From Nymphaea colorata (lineage: Eukaryota > Streptophyta > Magnoliopsida > Nymphaeales > Nymphaeaceae): 64,000 nucleotides of DNA. Where the stretch lies: positions 11,584,571 to 11,648,570 of the forward strand of contig NC_045151.1 in assembly GCF_008831285.2 (NCBI RefSeq). Direction: 5' to 3'. The notes beneath the pieces were generated by a model that saw only the letters and a program-made list of their open reading frames with translations, ran no database searches and was not told where the DNA came from. This document shows, one piece after another, positions 1 through 13,282 of this stretch. Position 1 is the first letter of the stretch. Each line of letters starts with the position of its first letter. The position numbers and the translations under genes were made by a program.

Positions 1-444
1 GGAGGAGGACAGGAAATAGAAGAAATCGGCAAAATCGAAGCTAATACCGTCCACAGTCGCTGTCGTTCGTCCACCGGTCGTCGCTGGTCGCCGCCGTTCA
101 TCCACCCAAGTCGCCGGTCGCCGCCGTTCGTCCACCCAAGTCGTCGGTCGCCCCAAATGCAGCGTTCGTGAAATGGATAGGAGGAAGAAAATGTCAAGGG
201 TTTAGGGCTTCATTCGATCAATTTAACGTTAGATTAGTTTTAAAAGTTAAAACTTAAAATCGTTAATTTCAAAATTGGACATCTTTAGACTCGGTCAAGG
301 TTGACCGAGTCCGAAAATGGACCAATTTGAACCCGGGTACGTTGACCGTACCCGGTACCGTGTTGACCGAATTAGTGGCGCACCGATAGCCGTACCGGTA
401 CCGTGCAGGTACTCCTCCTTAGGAGGAGTACCTGTGTGACATAG
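1..444. mobile_element. Right end of a hAT-like DNA element (truncated by the window edge)
   Basis: The homology between units A and B starts only after 444. The right boundary reads GTGTGACATAG, whose reverse complement CTATGTCACACAGGTA nearly matches the terminus of the element at 5871. The next 8 bases, GTTTTAGG at 445-452, are present at the undisturbed site near 25556. The interior is GC-richer than its surroundings, has a 30-bp tandem motif around 88-150 and repeated CCGTACCGGTACC strings. Being 1-444 only, its left end, size and any coding capacity are unseen. Assignment to hAT rests on the 8-bp target size inferred from the related element at 5871. Confidence 0.6.
406..434. repeat. 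Perfect 14-bp inverted repeat next to the element end
   Basis: CAGGTACTCCTCCT at 406-419 and AGGAGGAGTACCTG at 421-434 are perfect complements around one T at 420. The hairpin lies 10 bp from the element end at 444, as a subterminal hairpin of a DNA transposon would. Confidence 0.9.
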
Positions 445-1269
445 GTTTTAGGACACCGCACTTTTTACTTTTGGATTTTTAGTTTTATATAATATTAACA
501 TACATGTCGAATTTGTTAACCATTAGATAGTTGTAAATGTTGAATATATTAATCTTAGTGTTTGACTTTTATTGACCTGTGTTTCGTTGATATTTTGATT
601 CTTGCCACAGTTTTTTTTTTTTTTGAAATATGAAATTATAGACCGTGTTATCAATTTCTTGTTATCAAAAGAGATAATGTAACTTACTTATTACTTGATG
701 ATATGAATTATACATATATTCAAGTCCTTTTATAACTTTTTTACATTTAAATGACAAGTTATATATTGTTTTTCTTTAAAAACAATAGTTAACAAAACTC
801 GGCCCTAGTCACCAAGTTGACCCACCATGTCACTAGTCAAGAATGAACGAGTCAAGTCCCAACTCACTGGGATATAAAACATTGGCTTACAGAGCATATC
901 ACTTTTAGCATTGATATTCACAATATCAGTATCAAAACTGCCTTCTAATAAATTCTGTCAGTTAACAATAAAAACCACAATCTTTTGCTTCAGTTGTTCA
1001 ATATTCGTGCCATAAATATGATTTAGATGTTTTATTAAGCATGTCTCACATTTTTCTGCCTCACATTTCTTGAAATGCTAGTCCATCAAAGCTCTTTCCA
1101 CATATTAAACAATCAGATACTGTTGAAATACTGCTGGTGCTGCTCTGGTGCCACTGATACCACTAAGAATGCAGCCATTAAGATGCCATCATTCAAAATC
1201 AAACTGATTAAGATTTTTTAGGAAGGAAACTTGACTAAATAAGGTCCAAAAGCAAAATGGATAACTTAC

Positions 1270-3630
1270 AAATAGGAGGATTTTTGTTGCATGAGAAGTC
1301 CCGTTGAAGACACATCAATCCAGCAGGCAAACCACTGTGTCCACAACACTTTTCTGATATTAACTATCACATCTATTAATATAATATGACTTAATAAGAA
1401 AATAAACACAAATTGGTCAATGTTATAATCGACATGCATCACTACTGCTGAAACAGCCATAAATCAGTTGTATCAATACCCCACCTGTTGTTAGAACCAT
1501 CAATGACCAAGGAGTTTCCAACCAAATTACTGCATTCAGAGGAGGATTTGTAATCAAAATATAAGAATTTAGATTGGTAAGTATGTGAGAAAACTCAAGA
1601 AAATGTCAAACTATTAAAATTAAGAATGCCTTACATTTTCAAATTGTTTTCACCCAACCAAGGAGGAAGGCTTCCAGATAAATTGTTGTATGACAAGTCT
1701 CTGTCAGCACAGGAGATTGATGCATATTTATAAGGAAACAGTACATAACCAATACACTTAGTAATTTTCAACCTTCAAGACAAAAGTGAGCCATGAGCTT
1801 CATTTTATAAATATAAAGAATGGTATTCAAGGGGAATGATATATGAATCACCTCAGAATGAAAATTAAAACATTAAAGAAGTTTGAATGGGAAAACAAGA
1901 ACAATGGTAACTGCTGAATGATCAATAAGGAGATTTTCTTTCAGCTTTACTTTCCTTGTTTCTTAATTGCATCTGCAGGCAAAATAACAAACACCATTCT
2001 TGGAATCCTCAAAATGTGAAAGCAAGACTCCACCACAGTCTCATAATTTGAATTATGATTAGTTCATAAATTCATATTGCATCGGTAATGTACTTTAGCT
2101 TGTCTTCAGTACCAAATGTGAATCTTACAGGCCAACAACATGAGGAATGTGGATAACCCGTCATTGATTTTTCTCAAGTTGTTTCATCTTACATTTACAC
2201 CTTAAAGATGTTTTGATTTTTAATGTCACAGCAATAAGATGAAGCCATAAAATATATAAAGATGAAAAGGGCAACCTTGCAACGGTTACTTTATGACAAG
2301 AACACATACACTTTGTTTGGAGCCCTGCAGTCACATGGAAACTTGGTCTCCCTGTACTAGAAAATCATGATCCATATTTACGGAGCTGCATACCCCATAG
2401 GGTGTTCTGGATATCCCTCGAATTTCAGGTAATGTTTAACCACATAAAAGGGGAAGCATAATGACCATTCCTATTTTTGTGTTGGAAAATGAAACCAAAG
2501 CAAAGCATTGTGTTGCCAATGACTGTTGAGAATGAGTCGCATTATCAATTCCGTGTGCATGGTAATATTTTGCAAACATAAGTGCTACCAAATATCGGAA
2601 AGCATTATGTATGAATTTACCAGGTTAAATACTTATTTCTAGGTCAGAGCTCTGAAGTAAAAGTACCAAAAGATCGGAGCCAAAACCAACAAAAACTAAG
2701 ACATTAGATATACAAGTGGACAGTGGACTGGAAGCGAATTTGCTTATTTTTGAGTTATGGAATGTAGCTTTGGTCAACAAAGTCCTAAAAATTCTTTCAT
2801 AAGAGGAGGGTTCAGCATGCTCCTTCAGTTCATAATTTTGTCACATTTTTTCATTAAATATACCTCTTCATTGGGAAGTCAAACTCAATGTAACTAGTAA
2901 AGCATATAAAATGGAAATTTCATGGACATCTGCACATACACATTGAGAAGATTTGAACTTTTTGTGGATGGTATTAAACCAGATAAAAGGTTGCTTCCAA
3001 GGTACCTGTATGACAAAACCCAATCACATGAAGTAAGAATCAAATGTTTCTTCTTCAGTAGAAGAAAACTAAATATCCAACAACCAAATAGTAGATTGCA
3101 AAATTTGCTTACAAGTTGGAAAGTGAATTCATATTGAGGAGGGAGCTTGGAATTTGACCGTTTAGGTTATTGAAACTGAGGTCCCTGTGAAAGCAAAAAA
3201 GAAAACCCAACACCTTGTAAATTACCACTTTGAAATTCTTACCCCAACTACAGTTCTATTTAATGAAATATGAACTCTATGCTGCAAATTAGACGCAACT
3301 AGAAATCAATATGAAATTAGCATAATGTAACAACTTATTTTTCCAGAACCTTCAAGTGGCCCAACTGGACCAAAAAGTATCCGATTACACATTGAAGTGT
3401 GTCCTTGTCCGCATCTTTTGATATATGTACTATTCCAGCTATTTATTGTGGTTACATAAAGGGAGACAGGTTCTTCTAAATTAAAGGTGGATAAAAAATA
3501 ATATTAGCATTCTCATTTAAATAAGAAACGTGGAATACAATAGTAGATATAGGCTTGCATCTTTTCTAATCATTTCTTAGTTCAGAGGTAACCCAAGCAT
3601 ATCTGGGAGTGCATATGTGCACCTGAGGGG

Positions 3631-3691
<61 letters not shown>

Positions 3692-6292
3692 CTGAATCCT
3701 AAAGAAGAGACTTGACCGGATAATCATACAAAGGTGGCAGTAAGGCGAAATTGATGGATGGTCGAACTCCAGATGAGAGATGCTCCATACCAATTTAATG
3801 GAACCCATGAAGGAAGGATCTAAGTCTTGCAATGTTATTATATTCACAATACTGCTAGGATCTTCCATATTTTGCAATTTTCTTTTGCGCAAGTGCTAAG
3901 AACAATCTTGAACAGTGTCATAATCAAGTTCTTTAACCAAGTCATTTTATTTTCCGTATATGTGTGCACGTGTGTTCCTATGTGTATATGCATGCATATA
4001 AGCCTGTATTTCTCTAATGTATATATGCATGCAATATGCAGTTATCACCAAGCACATAGAAATTAGACCTGCCATTATTCAAACAAGGAAGATGCATTGA
4101 TAAAATTGAAAGGAAACTAAATTTAGAAGCAAAGCAGAATCACTAACAATCATGAGATAACAGCTTCAAGATTGCTTACAAATGCTTCAATTCTTGATAA
4201 CTCCAAATATCAGTTGGAATACTGCCAGACAGCTTGACATTTCTCAATACTCTGTATGAAACAAGCAACAAATGTCTCAAAGATGAAACTGAACAAGAAT
4301 TTGTGGCTCATGATTGACATCTGTGGAAAAACTTACAAAGTGCTTAGAGATTTCATATTTCTAATAAATGATAAGGAAGAGCTCCCATTTGACAGATCAC
4401 TTATACGCCTAAATCATCTCCCAAAGATGGGGAATTAGTGAAACAATACCAACACGACGATCTAGCAACCAAACAAATTGAGAAATACTAACAGATTTAT
4501 CATTGATGTTAAATTAGAGAACCCTGATGGTATTGGACCCTGTGAAAAGCTCCCTTCAAGCCTCCTGCATTGAAAATTAGATGCTTAATATCATTTGAAT
4601 TATACCATTGGTTGAGCAGAAAAATAAATTCCTAGCTATCAATCCTGGGAAAGGTCAACTGAAATGGTAATATAAAAATAGCAACAATCTCAGGGAAGTT
4701 GGAGAAGAAAAAAGATACTGATAAAAAATAGGTACATAAAAATTAAAAAAAAAAAACTGTGCCCAATTCTTCATCTTATCATGATGGTCTGAACAAGAAA
4801 AGAAAAATATGTAGACAGTACTGACATGACCAGCATGCTTTGCACACCTAGGAACTCATGCTGTTCATTGCAAAAATGGAAGCATTCTAAAATTCTGCAG
4901 ATAAATATATATTCTGAAATTTTAGTTCGAACTTCAGCTTACACAGGCAAAGAGACTATATGCACCCATATGAATTATTGTTTTAAAATATTTGACAGTT
5001 TATAAAGGCAAAAAAATAGACAATACAAAAAACAGACATACATGTACATGATTCCTCAGAATAATACAAAAACCTGCTATCCTTACATATACAAAGATTC
5101 TGACACGACACAAAAAAAGGAGCTTGTATCTGAAAAATGAAAGGTTTGACAACCAAGAGATGGTAATGTGTGTGATTTTAGTGGCTCTTAACCTCTTGTA
5201 AGTATTGAAAAATGCATGTCATCCTGTTGGATCATTTAAAATGAGATGCATGATGAAAAATTAAAGGATCATATAGGTTCCTCCTTACTATTTCCTTCAA
5301 TGTCCATGCTTGTCCCTTCACTGACAGCTTTCTAGGATCTTATTGGAGACCTCATTGTTTCCTTGTTTGTGGTATGCATATCATTAGATAATTATGATGT
5401 GCTGAGAGGCCAAGATTTATTAGTGCATATAAGCACAGCCAACTGCTTCACTGTGGTTGCTAGAATTTCCAGTTTAAAGTACAATAGGACAAAGTAAGGT
5501 ATACTACCTAAAAAAAATATGTTATAATTCTCCACAATTTCTTGGAGAGGGTTATCATGAAAATAGGAAAATCTCATAACTTTTGGAACTTGGAAAATGA
5601 AAAAATAACATAAAATTAGATTACCAGTTATCTAGTATCCTAAATATAAAGGAATAAATAAGGACTTTTCTTTGAAAATATAAAAAAATTCACCTGCTTA
5701 ATAAACTTGGATTTTTGCAAAAATATGAGGAAAGTATCAGGGATAAATCTAATATTGTGATATTTTTGTTTCTGGTGATATTTCAAAATATTATGATCAT
5801 TTTATCATATTTACAAACATCAAAATATCAACAATACTTGCAAGTTGCAACCATGCTTGAAACATATACCCTATGTCACATAGGTATGGGTACGGCGGTA
5901 CGGCGATAGTTATATATATTTAATTAATTATATACATGAAATCAGCAAAAAAAGTAACATAAATATGAGAAACAGATGCCATTTTTATCAGAGATATGTT
6001 GTATGAAGGTAAGGAAAAAGGAGGAAGAGGCGTCAGGCGAAAATAGGTTCATTTAAAGTGGTTTGGATTGGTTCCGACTCATAGCCGATCCAATCCGTAC
6101 CAAGGCATACCGCCGTACCAGAATCGGCGTACCGCCATATCGGTACGGGTACAGGGGCAAAACCCACGTACCCGTGTGACGTTGCATATACCTTCTAATT
6201 GGATAGCTCTTAGTCTAGTTTCATATATATCTATATATATATATATATTGTGATGTTGCATATACCTTCTAATTGGATAGCTCTAAGTCTAG

Positions 6293-6372
<80 letters not shown>

Positions 6373-7328
6373 TGTTGTGAACGATGAACATGTAACAGTG
6401 GCATAATCCACCAAATGGAAATCAATGAGCATTTCTGATGATTTCTTTCTTCGGTGCTTTAGCTCTATATAAACAGAATTTGTGACCCCTTTGTCAACCA
6501 ATCTCTATGCACATTGTTCCAGTGAGACCGAACAGGAACTGTGTTATTGAGTTTCCCAATTTCTCATTTTAGGTTAGGTTGAAAAGAGGAGGGGGGGGTG
6601 GGGAATGGCCTGGTCAGTGCCTAGCCAGGCAACATACTGCTAGCAGAGACATCCCTTGACAAAGAAAACAAAAAATGAACAGATAAGTACAATTAGCAAG
6701 TGAACTTATAAACCACATTTATCTTTGTACCTCTGTCGTTTCACAATTCACATCCTGATTCATGTGGGTCGCAGTTTTGACAACTAGATGCAGTTGAAAG
6801 TGCAATATCTACGCTACATGATAGCACCAATGTAGTAGGTGGGGTGAACCTCACCCTTTGGTACCCCCTGCTCCTTCAGCACCAAACTCAGAATACAATT
6901 ATATATCCTATTTATATATTCCATATTCCAACTTGAGTGCTAGAGTGACAATTTAGATTAACTTAAAAATGATAACAAGATCAGCAGGAAATGGAACCAT
7001 GAATAGTTAGCTTATACTAAGTTATTAGCCATTAAATAATTAATACCAACAAAGTCTATGAGCTAACCAGGATTGCGTTAGCTCCAAGCAGCCTGCCGAG
7101 ATATGCTTAACCTTTTCCCTTAGAAGAGCTAGCACACAGTTCCTAATGGCTTTTCCCAAGACCCATTAATTAAGTCATTACCACATTATGTGTATGCATA
7201 AACAGAAAAACTAATCTAAGCTTAGTAGACAAAATCTTGAGTCCTTGACTACTCAGCTGACTAGTTCTGTGGAGTGAGTTTCAACTGACAATTCATAACA
7301 CTAGCTCTCTCTCTCTCTCTCTCTCTCT

Positions 7329-7387
<59 letters not shown>

Positions 7388-10300
7388 TGCTTTCAGTCAG
7401 TCAACTTCGGCTGACATCGGCCAACCAGTCTCAACTAGTCCTTTTAGGGTCTGGAACGTGTGTCTGACTTCCAATTTTAACAATGTAGAACCTAAGCATA
7501 AAATATCCAGTGCCTACCATTTTCTCAGAATTTTTTTTTTCACTTCCATAAAACTAAATATGAACTCATGTGAGTCTGTCAGCAGCTAACAAGCATTGAG
7601 AAAGGAAAATCTTATATAAATATTTACAGGTCAGTAAGTTCCGTCCAATTGCATATGAGGTCAGGTATCTTTCCAGTAAATAGGTTGTCTGATGCCCACC
7701 TGTAAATCAAAATGAAGCCAAAATCATTAGCGCAAGCAGCTTCGCTACAATATTTGCATTAAAAAAAAAATAACTGCAAGGAAAATAAATAGACAACTTG
7801 CTAAGAAACAGGAGGCATTACACTATTTTCAATTTCATTAGATTTATGAATGTTGAAGGAATTGGGCCACTGAGAACAGCGCTATCAATATACCTGTCAT
7901 TTGAATGTCAACAATGTACAATATATCAAATTACCTAACAAAAGAGAAATAGATAAAGAGTACAGCACACAAGCAGTTCACAAGGTGAAAATTTCTATCT
8001 TTTGCAGCCACCACATAGATGGCATGTCCACATGTCCACTACATATCCAGTTGGTTGGACAGGACGAGCTCTATTCAGTAATTCCAAATGTCAAAACAGC
8101 GATCATGAATACTAAAAGCATTATGTGCCTAATTCAGCTCATGTAAAACACAAAATTATTATGTGTGAGATCACGTAACTTACAGTTCTTGCAAGTTCAC
8201 CAAGTTTCCAAGCTCAGGAGGAAGAGGGCCTGAGAAATTATTTGATCCAAGACCCCTGCAATTTGCAGATTTCACAAAAAACTTCAGTGAGAGAATTATA
8301 TGCATAGTTATTTGACTTAAACTGTTGCATTAAGAACAAAAGAGAGTTTGATACCAGATCTAACTAACATAAATTACTAATAACAGAGAAAGTTTGATGG
8401 TATTTGCAAAATATAGATGAATATTTGTGGCAGTAAATTACAATTCCATTTTTTCTTTCTTGCATTTACTTTTGTGAACTTAACCCTACAAAGATCCATC
8501 ATTTTTTCTTATGGACTGGGTTTGAGATCATGACACTTATGTGCATGGCAAAAGAGAGAGTATTCAAGGATGCAAAATGTACCCAAAAAAAAATTGAAAT
8601 TCAGAATCTCATAACTTTTGCATCAAAAAGAATGGCTTCAAGAGTGATACTTGCATACCATCTTACGAATATCTCTAACATTCAAACACTGCTCGAGTAT
8701 AAGATTTATAGCCAGAATGTGTTTAGTTGACTACTTCAGCTATATTTGATTTTCATGCATCTGTAACGCTCGTTGGTTTTGGCAGGTCGGGTCGAGTTAG
8801 GGTCCAGACCCGGACCCGACCCCCACTCGCGTAAGGAGCCCGACGCGAGGCCCTTCTCCCTCGCCTTTCCCTTTTTCCTCCTTCGTCGTTCTCCTGGCGG
8901 TCTCCCATGACAGCGCAGAGGGAGAAGAAGTGGCGGTCGGTGTGGTGGTGGCTGGAACGGTGACGGAGGTGGCAGCGGCGACTACGGCGGCGGCGGCTTG
9001 GTAAACCCTCTCTCTCTCGTGCGATTTTCCCTTCTCTGCCACTCATGCCCTCTTGTTTTTTTTTCTTTGCCGCACGTCCCCTCTTCTTCTCTCTCGCCAC
9101 TCTCTTTCCCCTTTTCCGCTGGTTCTCTACCGCTCGACCCTCTTCTCACTCACCCGCACTCCCCCACCTGCTCTTTCTCTCTTTTCTCACCCCCACTGCC
9201 GTTTTCCCCCTTGACCGAACCCCTCCTCTCTCTGTCTCTCCTCTCTGTCAGCGTCCCTTTTCTCTTGTTCATTTCAGCTTTTCCCACTACTACCGTGGGT
9301 CTCTCCTAGCAACAGATTTTGTGTTGAACTTTATTTGGACGTGTGTTGACTCTTTTTATGGCGTTTTGGGGTTGGATTGCAGTTTAGGGACGTTTTTCCC
9401 CTCTTACCAGCTAGTAGGGCGTGTGGTGAGCAGCGGCAGCAAGCAATCTCGAGCATTGGCACTTGATCGGACGTGTGAAGTGGTTGCTAGAAGGGTTGTA
9501 GCAGTTTGGACGCTTGTTTTGGGGTGAGCGATACCTAATCAAGCTCAAAGTAATGAATATTATCTCCTAAAGCATGTATAATTATTGTTCGAGCATGCTA
9601 GAGCTTAGAATTGATGATTTTGGGACGCATGTTAGTGATTTTGTTTTTGGGGGAAACTTAGGATTTGCGTTGGAAAGTAATGATTCATGTATTTAATGAA
9701 CGTTTAAGCATGATGGATTAATTTTCGAAGCATTAGGGAAGCATGGTAGAGATTGTGAGGTTGTGGGGAAGATTTAGAACCGTCTTAGGGAGTGTAGCGC
9801 AAACTTCTGTGAACGGGTGTATCATGAAGTTAATTAGGGAAAATATACGTATTGGGATGTGACTTTGGGGTTGATGTCTTAATTAAAGAACGTTATTGAG
9901 GAAGGAATTAGTGATGGATTGATTGATGGTTGAGGGTTTTGATATTTCGAGGTAACGTCAAGACGTAAAGGAGGAGGCCTATTGGATAGCTTGTTGGTCG
10001 ACACTACCTGTGACACCCTCTTGAGGCGACGACACGTGCCTCAAGGATTTTATTTTGTATTTGTTCATTTTTGTTTGAATTGTGTAGCTATTTAGTAGAA
10101 ACCTTATTCTTGTTTATGTTTGCAGGTGCACCGGGCACATCCCGTCGACCTTGAGTTCGAAGCTTGAGGCATTTTGAAGAATTTGGTGCGCGCGCCACAG
10201 GTATGGCGACATTCCAGGCAAATCCCTACCTGGGGTAAATGTGTGATTGTGTGCTCCTAGGATCAAGGGATCCTAGGATTGTGATGTTAATTGATTGACT

Positions 10301-13202
10301 GCTTTGTGAATGAGTATATGTATGTTGCTTATATGATATGAATGGGTTAGAAAGATTATTAGTCATTTGTTTTGAAAATGTTACGCATTGGCATGTGCAT
10401 GCTAGAATTGATATCTGTTTAGGACAGATGAGGCGGGGTATCGAGTCGAGTGTCTCCTCGACCTCAATTGTGCATTAGAAAGCATCATAGAATGATAACT
10501 GCATAGGACAGCTACGAGCCAACCGCAGATCGAGACTACTCTCTGTGGATTGGCTAAGTTTTTCAAAGAGGTGATTGACGTGATTGATGTGAGGATTGAT
10601 GTGATGATTGATATGAATGTGTACGTTGTTGCATATGCATTGCCATGGGCAACGATGCAAATGGATGAAATAGAGGGTAGTTGTACCCGTACTGTATGAC
10701 GGCTAGCAATGGCTATTACTGTATGTATAGACCTCGTGTGGAGGCATTGGGATGTGTAAGTGCACTCGTAGGGTGTATTAACCTCATGTGCTAGCCAGTC
10801 ATTTTGTGAATGAGTAATGATAATGATAAAAAAAAAAAACGAAAGGATAAGAGATGAGAGGCCAGTGGGATGTGGCTATGTGTTTGGGAGACGTCCCCTT
10901 TTTTTTTTCTGCCACTGGTCTCGCCTGTCCGAGCGCAGGCGGTGCAAGACCCCAGGGTTCTGTTGTGTGTTGTGCTTGGAGCGTTGGGCTCCCGCCTTCC
11001 CAACCTGGGTGTCCTAGGGAAGGCTGAGTATCTCACCTTGGACTTCACACATCCAGGGATGAGTGCTCTACCGCTGCAGCGGGTGAAATGGATCCATACT
11101 GTTATGGGCCACCACGGGGGTTGTCTCTCGGCTGTAGGCCGCCCGCGGTGTGCACGTGCCTGTGTTGCACCCACAGGAACTGTTAATGCACTAAAGTTAA
11201 TGAAAATGTAATGTGTATGATAGAATGCATGTGACTGACGTATATGCGAATGATATGAATGCAAGTGTTATGTTTAAGCATGCTTCGCATGTGACTGATG
11301 TTGTGTTAGTGTGGCCATCAAGTGGCTTTTACGTGTCGTACTCTGACACGACATGACGATAGATGGGTTGATATTTGTTCTTTTATTTGAGCCTTACTTG
11401 AGAGGGTTTGGCATTTTCCTGGCTTGTTGCCATACTGCGAAGGCTGAGCCTTCAGTTGTTTTCCTTTTCAGGTTTTGGCGGACCCGGGGCAACAGGTTGA
11501 GCAGATGGCTTCACTCACGTCCTACTGGGGAGGTTTTGGGATTGTCGATTGTAGTGCCGGCGCATCATGTTTTGGTTTTATTGATGTCTTCTTTTTGTTA
11601 GGCATCAATGTTATGATTTTGGGGCATTTTGGTCATGCACATAGATGTGAATTTGTATGAAACAAAATGGTTATATAAATGAAAGTTCGCCCCATTGTTT
11701 TGAATTGCTTGGCTCATAGTCTTTTTGAATTGTTGGGTAGTCACACCTCGATGCTTTATGTTTAGAAAAAAAAAAAAAAAGTTTGAGGGTTAAAAGGTCG
11801 GAGTGTGACAGCATCTGTCCAACGCATGTAGATAATGCCATTTGCTGTATCATAGTCATAGAACACACTAGCCTGCACTTCAAAGACACAATCTGGCACC
11901 TTCATTTCTTGTTTTATATTCACTTTTCTTTCCCTTTTGAAAATTTCCCAACAATGTATACATTTTCTTTCAACTAAAAGTTTATTGCTTCATGTTCTTA
12001 AAAAGTGATTTAACATTGTCCAAGAATTGCATAGTATGATTGACATTGATGTTTTATTGTGCATTTCATTAAAGATTTTAAATCAAATGCAGTGACAAAA
12101 CTTGTCAAACTAGGAAAATAAGTAAATTTACAGCGGAAGCGACGATCATATCAATGATCATTTAAAAAGTTTAAAGAAACAGGAAGTCTGGAAGCAAATC
12201 GTTAAATGAATCCAAGGTGAAGGCCAGTCCAATACAACAAAGTAAAGTTTAAAGAGGTATCAAATAAGAAATCAAATAAAATTGAAGACAAAGCAAACAT
12301 TAATCATGTTGTTCCAACTAAAATAAATAGAAATTTTTGCTACAACTGAAAGATATGAAAGTATCATCAAGAAAGATCATGGACAATTTACTTATGAAAT
12401 TGAATCATATACATAGTCAGCAAAAAGATAAGTTATCTCAAGAATTTAGTCTATTAAATTATTGCTAAAAACTTATATATTAAGATTATGTAATACTTGG
12501 CACGAAAATACATTCAATACAATAAGCAGTTAAGAATTATTAATGTCAATAAATTTTAAAAAATTATAAATCTTACTAAAGAAGTTTTGAAACATAAATA
12601 GCAGTATTTGATTTTTGAAGATAAATAATTTTTGGGGCAGATTAGAGCTAAAAGCACACAAACCTGATTCACAGTTTAAAGGAAGTGCATGGGAAGCATA
12701 GAAGAAGGATGAAAAATAAGTGCATCAGAAGCATAAGAGAAACACAAGCGGAAGCATTGAAGAACTATAAGAGAAGTGTGAGAGAAAGCACAACAATTAA
12801 TCCACTGTTTTAACTTTTGTTGAGCTTCCAATAAAGAGTGGTTCCTCTCTTGAACTAAACCTCTCGTTGTCCATTTTGCACATATACATACATGTTCAAC
12901 CGTTGATCTAAAAAAATCTGTTGGGACTTTTTCTTGCTTCAACATATAAAAATCTAGCAATGTATGTTTGTATATATATAAAGAGAGAAGGATAGAAAGA
13001 GAATATGATTTATCATGCAGGAAACTGTGCCTGAGTCGAAAGACTTGGTCATGGTATAAGGTCATAAAATCCCATGGCTAGTATACAAAATTGATGCCCA
13101 ATTGCCCAAAGAGCTCGAACTTCAGGTGTCTGTCGAACAGCTGAGGTCGACTCCACTATGCCAGCCCCCTTGGGGCCAGAGAGAGTATATAAATTTATGA
13201 TC

Positions 13203-13282
<80 letters not shown>

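Noticed and set aside
4256-4438. 60-aa frame, identical in unit B at 34772-34954
   Set aside because: It is conserved only because the introns of A and B are themselves nearly identical; it lies in intron 9 and shows no domain.
6231-6501. Frames rich in alternating Tyr and Ile
   Set aside because: Translations of (TA)n microsatellite sequence.
8753-9527. Open frames of 80-160 aa in GC-rich sequence
   Set aside because: They overlap on both strands inside the solo LTR, with low-complexity Ser/Pro/Leu or Arg/Lys composition and no known domain.
10791-11264. 157-aa minus-strand frame and overlapping plus-strand frames
   Set aside because: Inside the solo LTR and mutually overlapping; no family resemblance.
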